A stretch of DNA of 34,969 nt from Clostridiaceae bacterium (GCA_902362725.1 CABIXM010000029.1:1-34969), one strand, 5' to 3'; counted from the stretch's first letter, positions 14,476-22,140 are shown. Notes: generated by a model not told the origin, from the sequence alone. Numbers and translations are program-made.

Positions 14476-15507
14476 TTTTGTAGGAATTGGGAAGTTCATT
14501 ATAAAACTCGTTCCAATTCCTAATTCACTTTCCACTTCTATTAGGCCTCCATGAGCTTCGATAATCGCTTTTGCCAACGGCAGGCCAAGCCCGATCCCCT
14601 GTGTATCCTTTGAAAAACGGCTGCGATAAAACCTTTTGAAGATATGGTGTAAATCTTCTGGATGAATTCCGCACCCGTTATCCTTTATTGTGATTTGAAC
14701 AGCGGAGGGTAGTGCCGTCCATTTGATGTAAATGGTATCGCCCTTTCCTGTATGGTCAAGTGCATTTTTTACAATATTGCCAATCGCTTCGCCCAACCAA
14801 TCACGGTCACAGAAAAGAGAAATATCATCTGCACCAGATAATACGATTTCTTTCTGTTCCTGCTTGGCACGATATGCAAAGTGTAGCTCCAAATCCTGCA
14901 TCATATCCGCTACATTTTCTATTTCCTTTTCAAATGCAATAGAACCAGCGTCCAACTTTGTGATTTTGAGAAGGTTTTGCACCAGCACTTCAATACGGTC
15001 CAACTCCTGCTCGGACAGATTAGCAAATTCTTTCACAGAGGACACTTCTATATCCTCGTCCTGAAGCAGTCCGTTATAAATGTTCAGAGCTGCCAGTGGT
15101 GTTTTCAGTTGGTGTGAAATGTCGGAGATTGTATTTTTCAAAAACTCTTTCTCTCGCAACTCGTTATCTGCATGGGCATTTAACACTGCCGCTAAAGAAT
15201 TGATGGAATGAAACAGACGGTACAATTCGCCCTCATTGTCACATTCAATACGGGCATTGCGATCACCATCAAGATACGCATTGATTTGTAATATCGCCTG
15301 CTCCATGATCTGATTTTGCCGATTAAAATATACAAAGCAGACTGCCCATACAGCACCGCCAGCCAATAGAAAAAGGATTAGCAATAACAGAGAAAGTCGG
15401 CGATATGACAGCCACAGAAAAACCTCGGCTAAGAGAAATGTAACCCCAAAAACCAGTGAAAGCGAAAGAAATAGATTTTTGATTTCTTTATTTGCCAGTA
15501 TCTTCAT
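14470..15507 (-). CDS. Sensor histidine kinase, intramembrane-sensing type
   Basis: 345 residues from ATG 15507 (GAGGTGCAGA upstream, 8 bp after the regulator's stop). Two N-terminal transmembrane helices (~11-33 and ~39-61) have only a few residues between them, so there is no extracytoplasmic sensor domain. This layout is known from BceS-like kinases that sense through a partner ABC transporter. The HisKA box SDISHQLKTPLAAL has the phospho-acceptor H132. The ATPase domain has the N-box NIVKNALDH, DNGCGI and GIGLGLPLAKAI. It phosphorylates the response regulator encoded just upstream; the ABC transporter downstream is the likely sensing partner and target. Confidence 0.92.
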   Translation of the reverse strand: MKILANKEIKNLFLSLSLVFGVTFLLAEVFLWLSYRRLSLLLLILFLLAGGAVWAVCFVYFNRQNQIMEQAILQINAYLDGDRNARIECDNEGELYRLFHSINSLAAVLNAHADNELREKEFLKNTISDISHQLKTPLAALNIYNGLLQDEDIEVSSVKEFANLSEQELDRIEVLVQNLLKITKLDAGSIAFEKEIENVADMMQDLELHFAYRAKQEQKEIVLSGADDISLFCDRDWLGEAIGNIVKNALDHTGKGDTIYIKWTALPSAVQITIKDNGCGIHPEDLHHIFKRFYRSRFSKDTQGIGLGLPLAKAIIEAHGGLIEVESELGIGTSFIMNFPIPTKL

Positions 15508-15515
15508 TCTGCACC

Positions 15516-16202
15516 TCACCCGATAATATTCCATTTATATCCCATACCTCGAACAGTCAGGAGCATTTGTGGTTCACTTGGATTATCCTCGATCTTCATA
15601 CGAAGCCGACGCATATAGACCGTAAGGGTACTACTGTCGATATAATTCCCGTCGCAATCCCATAGCTTATCTAAAATTTGTCCCTTTGTCAGCACCATGC
15701 TTGGGTTTCGCATAAACAAGCACAGTAGCTTGTATTCCGCGGCAGTCAAATCCAACAGCACCCCATTTTTGAAAACCTGTCCTTGCAGCAAAAGAACCTT
15801 GATGCCATTCGACTGCAATTCTGTGTCTGCTGCTTGAAAAGAATTTGCACGTCGAAGTAAGGCGTTAATCCTTGAAACGAGAACCCCCAGTTTGAACGGT
15901 TTTGTGATATAGTCATCACCTCCAATATCCAGCCCCATAATAATACTTGTTTCCTCATCCGAAGCCGTCAGAAAAATAATTGGCACCTTTGATGTAAGTC
16001 GAACTCTTTTGCAAAAGTCAAAGCCAGACCCATCTGGCAGAGATATGTCCAACACCAACAAATCATATTTTCCGTCTGTCCACAATTTCTCCGCTTCTTT
16101 GAGCGTTCTGGCGATATTTAATTCAAATCTCTGCTTTTTGAAAGCAAAAGAAAGCCCGTTGATCAGGCTTAGATCATCTTCAAGAAGTAATATATTACTC
16201 AT
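15516..16202 (-). CDS. OmpR/PhoB-family response regulator
   Basis: 228 residues from ATG 16202; the longer frame to 16253 overlaps the preceding gene and is not needed. The receiver domain (~1-115) has acidic residues E8-D9-D10, phospho-acceptor D52 (LLVLDISLPDGSG), the conserved Thr in FLTASDEE and Lys in DDYITKPF. The C-terminal winged helix (~130-225) contains LTAAEYKLLCLFMRN and YIDSSTLTVYMRRLR. It probably activates the ABC genes through the TTGTAGG repeats before 14358. Its ATG overlaps the end of the HTH gene (ATGAGTAA), indicating translational coupling. Confidence 0.93.
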   Translation of the reverse strand: MSNILLLEDDLSLINGLSFAFKKQRFELNIARTLKEAEKLWTDGKYDLLVLDISLPDGSGFDFCKRVRLTSKVPIIFLTASDEETSIIMGLDIGGDDYITKPFKLGVLVSRINALLRRANSFQAADTELQSNGIKVLLLQGQVFKNGVLLDLTAAEYKLLCLFMRNPSMVLTKGQILDKLWDCDGNYIDSSTLTVYMRRLRMKIEDNPSEPQMLLTVRGMGYKWNIIG

Positions 16203-16383
16203 ACTTTTCTGCCTTTCCTTGTTTTGTTCGACCATCAATCGGCTTTTCCGCATCCTTTGGAATTAGCCAGATAGTTGCCATCTTTACAGCGCCGGGGATA
16301 CGCCCAGCAGCGCAATAGTAATTTACTCTACGAGGTGTCACGCCCCATTTTTCGGCGGCCTCTTTTAGTGTCATATAATCCAT
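16195..16383 (-). CDS. Small MerR/excisionase-like HTH protein
   Basis: 62 residues, ATG 16383 with TGGAGGTGCAGA upstream. YMTLKEAAEKWGVTPRRVNY is a MerR/excisionase-type helix-turn-helix followed by the wing GRIPGAVKMATIWLIPKDAEKP. Such proteins usually bind DNA as accessory factors. It is the first gene of the regulator-kinase operon and overlaps the response regulator start by 8 bp. It could be the cargo's transcriptional co-regulator or a repurposed excision factor. It is far from the ICE recombinase, so a role in ICE excision is less likely. Confidence 0.8.
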   Translation of the reverse strand: MDYMTLKEAAEKWGVTPRRVNYYCAAGRIPGAVKMATIWLIPKDAEKPIDGRTKQGKAEKYE

Positions 16384-16403
16384 TCTGCACCTCCATAGAG
16401 TAT

Positions 16404-16432
16404 ATTATAGTTCTTCGACTCGAACAATACAA
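16404..16432 (-). promoter_or_regulatory. Promoter of the HTH-regulator-kinase operon with operator in the spacer
   Basis: On the minus strand TTGTAT (16427-16432), 17 bp, TATAAT (16404-16409). The spacer holds TTCG-ACT-CGAA (16414-16424) inside a longer GTTC...GAAC, an ideal position for repression. The divergent XRE protein is the obvious candidate ligand. Confidence 0.7.
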
Positions 16433-16533
16433 GTTTGGGAAGAAAAGAATATGAAATTAAATAGTCAGTAGTATGAAATACACAATCGTTCAAATAATAT
16501 CACATGAAATGTAAAATCATATCAGGTGATGTT

Positions 16534-16893
16534 ATGAAGATAGAACGAGATGAAAGACGCTTTGATTTTCACGATATAGGGCTCGCCATCAAGCGTGCAA
16601 GAGAAGCCAGCGGCATGACACAGGAGCAACTGGCCTATATTGTTGACCGCGCTCCGCGTACCATTATGTATAACGAAAATGACGGCCAGCATCCAAGCCT
16701 CAACACCTTTTATCAGATGGTCACAATGTTTGATATATCGGTGGATCACTACTTTTACCCGTCCCAAAATAGCGGGAGCGAGTGCAGAAAGCGGATTGAT
16801 GCCATGTTGAACGCCTTGGACGAAAGAGAATTGAAAATCGTTGAAGCTACAATCCAAGCAATGAAAGCATCGAAAGAAACGGAGGAAACGTAA
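16534..16893 (+). CDS. XRE-family regulator divergent from the cargo operon
   Basis: 119 residues from ATG 16534, preceded by CAGGTGATGTT; ATG 16504 would add ten residues without a ribosome site. The helix-turn-helix at ~18-70 reads IGLAIKRAREASGMTQEQLA then VDRAPRTIMYNENDGQHPSL, with the common LNTFYQMVTMFDISVDHYFY tail. A C-terminal helix (~85-119) with DERELKIVEATIQAMKAS probably mediates dimerisation. It is the only plus-strand gene in the ICE part of the window. The divergent layout over a promoter with a spacer dyad suggests it represses the HTH-regulator-kinase operon and itself. Confidence 0.88.
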   Translation: MKIERDERRFDFHDIGLAIKRAREASGMTQEQLAYIVDRAPRTIMYNENDGQHPSLNTFYQMVTMFDISVDHYFYPSQNSGSECRKRIDAMLNALDERELKIVEATIQAMKASKETEET

Positions 16894-16917
16894 AAGAAAG
16901 CGTAACCTCCGTTTTTT
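16877..16917 (+). terminator. Terminator of the XRE gene
   Basis: AAACGGAGG (16877-16885) pairs with CCTCCGTTT (16906-16914), followed by TTTTT. The stem starts within the last codons of the gene. Confidence 0.75.
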
Positions 16918-16937
16918 GCGCCATGTTGCGGGTTGCG

Positions 16938-17030
16938 CGTTTTGGCAAGCAATTCGGGTGTGGCCACACTCCGAAATTTTTGCAGGGCGCAGGGCCCGCA
17001 AAAATGCTTGTTGGGGAGCTCCCCAAACCC
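16938..17030. other. Candidate origin of transfer: cluster of palindromes beside the relaxase gene
   Basis: Within ~90 bp lie GTGTGGCCACAC (16958-16969, perfect), ATTTTTGC/GCAAAAAT (16976-16983 with 16998-17005) and TTGGGGAGCTCCCCAA (17011-17026, perfect). No gene crosses it. Such dense nested dyads next to a relaxase gene are typical of oriT regions, though many lie upstream rather than downstream of the relaxase gene. Confidence 0.4.
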
Positions 17031-17035
17031 GCTGT

Positions 17036-17060
17036 ACTTCGGGACAAATTGTCCCAAAGT
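17036..17060. repeat. ICE palindrome copy 4
   Basis: ACTTCGGGACA, spacer AAT, TGTCCCAAAGT; one mismatch. It lies downstream of the relaxase stop. Confidence 0.8.
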
Positions 17061-17094
17061 CCCGGTGCGCTGCACCGTAGTCTGCGGCCCGTCA

Positions 17095-18498
17095 CTATCG
17101 TTCCTGGGCCTTATTTTCACGCTCGTCTGTTATGCCGAGCAGATGATCAATGTTCGCTTTTACCGCCACGGCCTCCCGCATTTGCCGCTGGGCTTCCCGG
17201 TATTCTGCATAAAGCTCTTTCTTTTGTCCCGCCAGCTCACGGCGGGATTTTTTTAGTATTTCAATCTTAGGGAGTTTTGCGCCGTTCAGTATGGTGTTCA
17301 TAGTATCCTTTGCCGCCCGGTAAGTGGCAAGCTCCGCTTCGTGCTGGGCCAGATACTTTTTGCTGTACCGCGCAGCTTTGTATCCATCAAACACCGGGCG
17401 AGTCTTGGCATAGTCCACCGTGGCAGCCATCAGCTCCGAGGTTTTGGAAAGAGCCTCCTCCGTTGTGCGGAGCTCGTCAGACAGCTTGTGAAAGTGATCC
17501 ACCGCAGCCTCGGTGCTGGCCGTCAGTGCCGCATAGTCTGTCAGATGATGCTCCTGCAAATACTGGAGCGCGGCGGCCATTTGTTTTAGGTTGTAGACCT
17601 TGGCCCATCGTTCATAGGCCGGGCCCTTGCCTTGGGCCATACGCTCTTGAATGTCGATGATGAGATTAACTCGCCGTGGCGGAACCGTGGGCTCCTCGGG
17701 CAGTTCGGGGAGTGGACGTTCCCCGGCAATTACCGCCTTGATGTCCTCCGGGTCAAATCCAACTCCAAGTGTAGAAGCCCGGAGCCGGGTCGGTTTTTCC
17801 TGCCCGGGTGCAAGGAATGAGATGACACCGCCCCGCCCATGTTTCACCGCAAAGCCGGACTCCTCCATGAGACGAAGAAAGTCGGCAAAGTCCGTGGGCT
17901 TTTTCTCCAAAGCGGCGAGAACAGCCAGCCGCACCCGCTGCTTGGCAGAGGGTGGCTTTTCTCCGATCCACTGTCCATAGTGGAGAAAACGACCCTTGCT
18001 GTGCTGGCACGGATTTTGGATAACAGACAATTCATGTTCGATGCACACGCGGTCAGAGAGCCGCCGCAGGGCAAAGGACGAACCAATGAAATTATGAAAT
18101 TTCCGGGAGCGGTCAAAGGCCGTCGCATTGAAATAAATGTGATTGTGGATATGGGCCTTGTCGGTATGCGTACAGACGAAGAACTGATACTTTCCCTTTG
18201 TCCAGCGCATCGCCGTTTCATAGCCGATACGGTTTGCTTCTTCCGCCGTAACCTCCCCGGGCAGGAACGCCTGCCGGATCTGAAAGAACAGGGCCCCGCG
18301 AGACACGGCCCGGCCTGTCTCTGCAAGGCATTGACTTTTTACCAGAAGAAACTCGGCGGGAGCCGTGTTCGGATCGCAGAGATAGGAAGATACGGCTCCC
18401 AGCTTTTCCGGGTTCAGGCCATAGGTGAAACGATCCTCCATCGTTTGAATTGCACTTTTTCCCGCCGCTGTTTTATAAGGGCGGATGTAGGTGGTCAC
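17095..18498 (-). CDS. MobP-type relaxase
   Basis: 467 residues from a GTG at 18498; the GGAGGG eight bases upstream is the ribosome site, while the TTG at 18522 lies before it. Relaxases nick one strand at oriT and stay bound to its 5' end during transfer. The N-terminal nuclease domain (~1-190) shows the metal-binding triad HTDKAHIHNH (H111, H118, H120) and conserved FHNFIGSSFALRRLSD. Y4, Y8, Y26 or Y39 could supply the nucleophile. The C-terminal ~250 residues are helical and charged, as in other ICE MobP proteins. It stands downstream of mobC, separated by a palindrome copy. Confidence 0.92.
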   Translation of the reverse strand: MTTYIRPYKTAAGKSAIQTMEDRFTYGLNPEKLGAVSSYLCDPNTAPAEFLLVKSQCLAETGRAVSRGALFFQIRQAFLPGEVTAEEANRIGYETAMRWTKGKYQFFVCTHTDKAHIHNHIYFNATAFDRSRKFHNFIGSSFALRRLSDRVCIEHELSVIQNPCQHSKGRFLHYGQWIGEKPPSAKQRVRLAVLAALEKKPTDFADFLRLMEESGFAVKHGRGGVISFLAPGQEKPTRLRASTLGVGFDPEDIKAVIAGERPLPELPEEPTVPPRRVNLIIDIQERMAQGKGPAYERWAKVYNLKQMAAALQYLQEHHLTDYAALTASTEAAVDHFHKLSDELRTTEEALSKTSELMAATVDYAKTRPVFDGYKAARYSKKYLAQHEAELATYRAAKDTMNTILNGAKLPKIEILKKSRRELAGQKKELYAEYREAQRQMREAVAVKANIDHLLGITDERENKAQER

Positions 18499-18533
18499 CG
18501 TAAAAATCCCTCCTTCCGGCAAACAGTATTTTT

Positions 18534-18558
18534 ACTTTGGGACACTTTGTCCCGAAGT
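18534..18558. repeat. ICE palindrome copy 5
   Basis: ACTTTGGGACA, spacer CTT, TGTCCCGAAGT; one position T against G. It lies between mobC and the relaxase gene. Confidence 0.8.
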
Positions 18559-18599
18559 AGAAAAAGCCGGGGAGCGGTATCAACCACTCCCCGGATGGA

Positions 18600-18947
18600 T
18601 CAGAGCTCTACCAGCGCGGAGAGCTGTTTCAAGAGATCAGACAGCGGCCCCCACAAAGCGGCATAGTCCCGCTGTAAGGCTGCGAGTTCTTCGGGATAAA
18701 TTGCGCCGTAGGTGTTGGCCTGAATTGCCACTTGGTTCAGATTGTTGGAGCAGCGCCGCTGGAGCGAAACCAGCTCACGAACAGGCGAAAGGTCAACATG
18801 AAGCACATACCCACTCAGGGCCATTTTCCGCATATAGGCTCCCATATTACGGATGCCAGCCTCCGCCATACGTTCTTGAATCAGGGCCTGCTCCGCCTCC
18901 GACACCATCACATGAAGATGGATCGGACGGCGGCGCTTTTTTGTCAT
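18600..18947 (-). CDS. mobC: MobC-like relaxosome accessory protein
   Basis: 115 residues, ATG 18947 overlapping the stop of the 54-residue gene (ATGA). The N-terminus RRPIHLHVMVSEAEQALIQE and GIRNMGAYMRKMALSGYV form a ribbon-helix-helix, followed by NNLNQVAIQANTYGAI, the conserved bacterial mobilisation (MobC) signature. These proteins bind oriT and help the relaxase open the nick region. The position immediately upstream of the relaxase gene is the standard arrangement. Confidence 0.88.
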   Translation of the reverse strand: MTKKRRRPIHLHVMVSEAEQALIQERMAEAGIRNMGAYMRKMALSGYVLHVDLSPVRELVSLQRRCSNNLNQVAIQANTYGAIYPEELAALQRDYAALWGPLSDLLKQLSALVEL

Positions 18948-19108
18948 CGCTCCTCACGCTCCCGGCTGCGGCAGGCGCGGGGCGGCTCCTTTACCTTATC
19001 CAGCGGCTTTTCCTGTTCGTCTGCCGGAACAGGGTGCGGCAAATGAAATTCACGGTGCAGGCGCAGCACCTCCAGTACAGACAATTCCTGTTCACGTTTC
19101 TTTTCCAT
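18944..19108 (-). CDS. 54-residue hypothetical protein coupled to mobC
   Basis: ATG 19108 behind AAGGAGGTGCGTAT, an excellent ribosome site. The product is very charged (MEKKREQELSVLEVLRLHRE at the start, REREER at the end) with no membrane segment. The stop overlaps the mobC start by 4 bp, so both are translated together. I do not recognise the family. A helical N-terminus and the coupling suggest a small partner of the relaxosome, but this is only positional. Confidence 0.7.
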   Translation of the reverse strand: MEKKREQELSVLEVLRLHREFHLPHPVPADEQEKPLDKVKEPPRACRSREREER

Positions 19109-19120
19109 ATACGCACCTCC

Positions 19121-19705
19121 TTATCTATCGCCACGGTCAGGCTGCCTCCGTTGGGGAGCCGGAGCCTCCGAGCCGCGATCTGCCTCCGCCAACTTTGCCG
19201 CATTTTTCATCTGCTCGGCAATCGGACGGGGCCTGTCGGGATTATCAGGCGCAGGACGCAGCTCATAGTCGGATGCCTGTTTTTCCGTTAGCGGGCGGGT
19301 ATAGGTAAGATAGCCCCAAGTCAGGAACGAGCCATTTTCCACCGGGATGCGCTGATCGTAATTGAAGATTTCATCCGGCTTGTTATAAGGCGGCTTCGGG
19401 AATGTCCCGATGTCCACAGGCCGCTGGGTCGAATAATACTTGTAAAGACCGGGAGCCTCGGTCTGCCTGATCCCGACGTTATAAATACGCTGATAGTCCT
19501 GCACCCGGTCTGTGAAATCCTGTTCCATCGCGGTGCGGTCATTTCCATAGTGACCCCATTCATACTGCCGCTGGCCGTCCTTGTCATCATAGCAGGCCCA
19601 TGTGACATAGCGGGATGGCGCGGTGTGATGTTCGCCCAATGCAAATCCTCGTCCATTTTCCAGCATGACCGCCTTCAAAATGGCGTAGCCTTGATTTTTG
19701 TCCAT
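19121..19705 (-). CDS. Conserved ICE protein, possibly polyvalent-protein type
   Basis: 194 residues, ATG 19705 with GGGAGGTGTACT upstream. The pattern YAILKAVMLENGRGFALGEH, then RYVTWACYDDKDGQRQYEWG, occurs in ICE proteins of clostridia that are sometimes linked to the 'large polyvalent protein' domains carried by mobile elements. A second part (KYYSTQRPVDIGTFPK then GSFLTWGYLTYTRPLTEKQA) resembles a short repeat of such proteins. The Pro/Arg-rich tail is disordered. The function is unknown; protection or regulation during transfer would fit the family setting but is not shown by the sequence. Confidence 0.65.
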   Translation of the reverse strand: MDKNQGYAILKAVMLENGRGFALGEHHTAPSRYVTWACYDDKDGQRQYEWGHYGNDRTAMEQDFTDRVQDYQRIYNVGIRQTEAPGLYKYYSTQRPVDIGTFPKPPYNKPDEIFNYDQRIPVENGSFLTWGYLTYTRPLTEKQASDYELRPAPDNPDRPRPIAEQMKNAAKLAEADRGSEAPAPQRRQPDRGDR

Positions 19706-19718
19706 AGTACACCTCCCA

Positions 19719-20678
19719 TCATCGAGACATTTCTTTGTTTTCTCTTTTCACAAACGGCTGGAGCTGATAGGGGCTTGTACCGTCCTCGGGCCGCAGAAAG
19801 TCTATCCGGGCCGCAGCACGGATGGCGTTCTGGTTAAGCTGCCGCTGCCATGCCCCTTGGCTGGGAGCCCACTTAAAGCCGTTGCTTTTCAGTTCCTGCC
19901 GCTGATTGGCATCGGGCTTTTCCTCAAAAATAAGCTGCAAACGATTTTCAGCCTCGTTGATCTTTGCCTCGCCTCCGGGGAATGTCCAGCCTGCAAACTC
20001 GGAGCGGCTGCTCAGTTCCTCAATGCGCTGGCGCACACGGCGGATGTTGGCGTTGTTGTTGGAAAGCAGATAGGCGGGGTATGGCTTGCTTTTGTCCAAG
20101 TGCCATGACTGCGCCATATCTGCTTTGAGCTTTTCGGCCTGCTCCGGCGTAAGCTCCGGGCAGCCGTCCAGCGTTTTGTGTTTCCGAAAATACGCATTGA
20201 CCGCCTTCATGGTGGCCTGCAGGGACTCCAGCCCCTCCAGCTTTTTTGTCAGCTTTTCCACGGCCAGATCGTCATCCGCGCTGATCCCACCCATTCCAAC
20301 AGAGCGGATTTTATCAAGCAGCTTTGAAATCTCCGCATACTCTCCATAGTTGCGATCCCGGGCGGCGTTCTGCTTGTGCTTTTTTGTCACAGGAAAGTTG
20401 CCGCCCCCGGAGATCAGAATAGAGGGCACCCGGGCATCAATCACATTGCGTTCATTCAGATTTTCAGCAAGTTTCCGGGCATAGCGATCCACCAGAGCGT
20501 CAATCTTATCGTGGTACATGGGATCGACACGGGCTTTCTGGCGTTCCGCCGCTGCATACGCTTCATCGACCATTGCCCGGTAGCCCGCCGTAGCGGAGCC
20601 CGGCTGATAGTCAGAAAAGCTGTTCATATCTTTTGCCCGCTTTGCGGCTTCTTCATTGATCGGATAATATTTCGGCAT
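19719..20678 (-). CDS. Conserved ICE protein of unknown function
   Basis: 319 residues from ATG 20678, with GGAAGGAGGTACT upstream; the longer frame to 20759 runs through a palindrome copy and is not used. The N-terminal two thirds are helical and charged (EEAAKRAKDMNSFSDY, VDRYARKLAENLNERN). The last ~90 residues form a compact domain, WTFPGGEAKINEAENRLQLI and LKSNGFKWAPSQGAWQRQLN, common in ICE and phage-like proteins of Clostridia. I recognise the pattern but not a proven function. It is followed after 13 bp by the 194-residue gene, and the two are probably co-transcribed with mobC. Confidence 0.7.
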   Translation of the reverse strand: MPKYYPINEEAAKRAKDMNSFSDYQPGSATAGYRAMVDEAYAAAERQKARVDPMYHDKIDALVDRYARKLAENLNERNVIDARVPSILISGGGNFPVTKKHKQNAARDRNYGEYAEISKLLDKIRSVGMGGISADDDLAVEKLTKKLEGLESLQATMKAVNAYFRKHKTLDGCPELTPEQAEKLKADMAQSWHLDKSKPYPAYLLSNNNANIRRVRQRIEELSSRSEFAGWTFPGGEAKINEAENRLQLIFEEKPDANQRQELKSNGFKWAPSQGAWQRQLNQNAIRAAARIDFLRPEDGTSPYQLQPFVKRENKEMSR

Positions 20679-20703
20679 AGTACCTCCTTCCACAAAAGCC
20701 GGA

Positions 20704-20728
20704 ACTTTGGGACAATTTGTCCCAAAGC
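20704..20728. repeat. ICE palindrome copy 6
   Basis: CTTTGGGACA, spacer ATT, TGTCCCAAAG, perfect, and extended by an outer GCCGGA/TCCGGC to a longer hairpin. It is 26 bp upstream of the 319-residue gene's start. Confidence 0.85.
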
Positions 20729-20857
20729 TCCGGCAGCTAAAATGTTGACAGCATCTCACGGAAACAGGGGCGGACGTAGAAACATACGCCTCCCGCAGAA
20801 AAGGGCCTTAAAAAGCCTTGTCACAGGCGGGTTTGGGGTGTCCTAATTGTCAACACA

Positions 20858-21211
20858 TCAGCCCCGCTTTTTTCGCATATATTCCCGCTGCTGTCTGCGG
20901 TGTGCCACCTTTGCACAGGACGCCGAACAATAGGTTTGCCGTCCATCAGGAGCCACGGCTCTGCCACATACCGGGCAAGCCTTGAAATCCGGCCTTGGCC
21001 CATCTGTCAGCAACGCAGCCTCCAGCGCCGGATCAAGGGGCAGAACAGCCTCGCGGAAGTAGCGGCAATAAGCCCCCGTCCAGCATTTCCCAAACATATA
21101 GCACTCGCAATCCAGCGGCAGGCAGCCGCAGTCCCGGTCATAGTTGGCACACCATTTTGACACCAGCCTGCGGATTGCCGCTTTTTCTGTCCGGGTCAGT
21201 TCTCGGCCCAC
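20858..21211 (-). CDS. Cys_rich_VLP zinc-binding protein
   Basis: 117 residues from a GTG at 21211 that follows GGGAGGTGATGCT. The N-terminal domain ELTRTEKAAIRRLVSKWCAN then CGCLPLDCECYMFGKCWTGA, with its seven clustered cysteines, is the Cys_rich_VLP family found on mobile elements. The C-terminus carries a separate zinc ribbon CPVCGR...YCSASCAKV followed by a basic tail (RRQQREYMRKKRG) suited to nucleic-acid binding. The function is unknown. It starts 4 bp after the stop of the 58-residue cysteine protein, indicating coupled translation. Confidence 0.85.
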   Translation of the reverse strand: MGRELTRTEKAAIRRLVSKWCANYDRDCGCLPLDCECYMFGKCWTGAYCRYFREAVLPLDPALEAALLTDGPRPDFKACPVCGRAVAPDGRQTYCSASCAKVAHRRQQREYMRKKRG

Positions 21212-21215
21212 AGCA

Positions 21216-21392
21216 TCACCTCCCGTTGCCCGGTGGTTTGAGCTGCTCCCGGTAGCAGAACACGCAGCCGATCCCGCGCCAGTAAGGGCAGCCTTCACAA
21301 CGGGAGCCCTTCGGCGGCAGGCTGGGCGGCACACCCTTAAAGTAGCTTTTTTCTTTCATAAATCCCTCATAGGGGTTGTTGGTAAATCTCAT
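21216..21392 (-). CDS. 58-residue cysteine-motif protein
   Basis: ATG 21392 overlaps the stop of the DUF4366 gene (ATGA). The product has two close cysteine pairs, RCEGCPYW and GCVFCYRE, enough for one zinc site, in a basic context (KGVPPSLPPKGSRCEG). This short ORF is easily overlooked but is sandwiched by overlaps on both sides, which argues that it is translated. No function is known; it may pair with the downstream Cys_rich_VLP protein. Confidence 0.75.
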   Translation of the reverse strand: MRFTNNPYEGFMKEKSYFKGVPPSLPPKGSRCEGCPYWRGIGCVFCYREQLKPPGNGR

Positions 21393-22138
21393 TCATTATC
21401 CTCGCTTTCGGTATCGTCCTCGTCCCGAGGCGGCCCATCGTCCTCGGGATCGTCATAATCAGCCAGTTCCTCACTGTAATCCTCTTCGGGTACAGCAGCT
21501 TTTTCATGCTTCGGGCGGTAGATTTTGAAGTACCAGCCTGCACCGCCGCCCAGAACAGCCACTGCCAAGATCAGCAGAAGCGTCCCGGTATTACTTTTCT
21601 GCTGGGGCTCGGGTTCCGGCTCCTCCGCAGGTTCCGTCACCGGAGCGGGTTCGGGAGCTGTGCCAGCACACTCGGTCATGTTGACCGCGCAGACCTCGCA
21701 ATCCGTATGGATGGCTCCGGGCGCACATTTTTCTGTGCAGGAGCAGGCCGGAAGTTCTCCGCCAGCGGCCTCCAGTGCAGCCAGCAGATCGGCTTCATCC
21801 ACCATGTTCAAAAAGTAGGTGTGATACTGTTCGCCGTCCTCGTCCACAGGCTTGTCATAGTCAATGACAATGTAAAAGGTGTTGCCGCCGCTGGTTTCCA
21901 CCGTGATGAACTGTTTGTTGGTTGCGGCATCGTAGAGCAGATCGCGGGTCACAAGGTTTCCATCCTCCGAAAAGCCCTCGCCCGGGGTAATGGTAGGCGC
22001 TGGCTCCGGGGCCGGAGTTTCTTCCACAACAGGCGGTTCCTCATTCCCGCCGTCCGAATAGGCATAGGCCGGGATTGCAAAGCCGCATAAAAGAACGGCG
22101 GAGCAAAGCCCCGCCGCCAACATACGAAAGTGTTTCAT
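21389..22138 (-). CDS. DUF4366 family surface protein (CD1107 type)
   Basis: 249 residues, ATG 22138 with GGAGGAAAACTGAAT upstream. It has a signal peptide (~1-26, ending PAYAYS), a Pro/Glu-rich linker, a central domain with NKQFITVETSGGNTFYIVI and YHTYFLNMVDEADLL, a cysteine-rich patch (CSCTEKCAPG), a second Pro/Glu linker, one transmembrane helix (~184-204, TLLLILAVAVLGGGAGWYF) and an acidic cytoplasmic tail. DUF4366 proteins belong to the conjugation modules of Tn1549-like ICEs and sit on the cell surface. The role is unknown, perhaps in assembling or sealing the transfer channel. Confidence 0.9.
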   Translation of the reverse strand: MKHFRMLAAGLCSAVLLCGFAIPAYAYSDGGNEEPPVVEETPAPEPAPTITPGEGFSEDGNLVTRDLLYDAATNKQFITVETSGGNTFYIVIDYDKPVDEDGEQYHTYFLNMVDEADLLAALEAAGGELPACSCTEKCAPGAIHTDCEVCAVNMTECAGTAPEPAPVTEPAEEPEPEPQQKSNTGTLLLILAVAVLGGGAGWYFKIYRPKHEKAAVPEEDYSEELADYDDPEDDGPPRDEDDTESEDNE

Positions 22139-22140
22139 AT

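Noticed and set aside
17839..18666. 275-codon plus-strand ORF
   Set aside because: It is antisense to the relaxase and mobC genes, which have catalytic motifs and ribosome sites.
19394..19413. Partial match to the ICE palindrome (cttcgggaatgtcccga)
   Set aside because: It lacks the 3-bp spacer and one arm base, and it lies in well-conserved coding sequence; probably coincidence.
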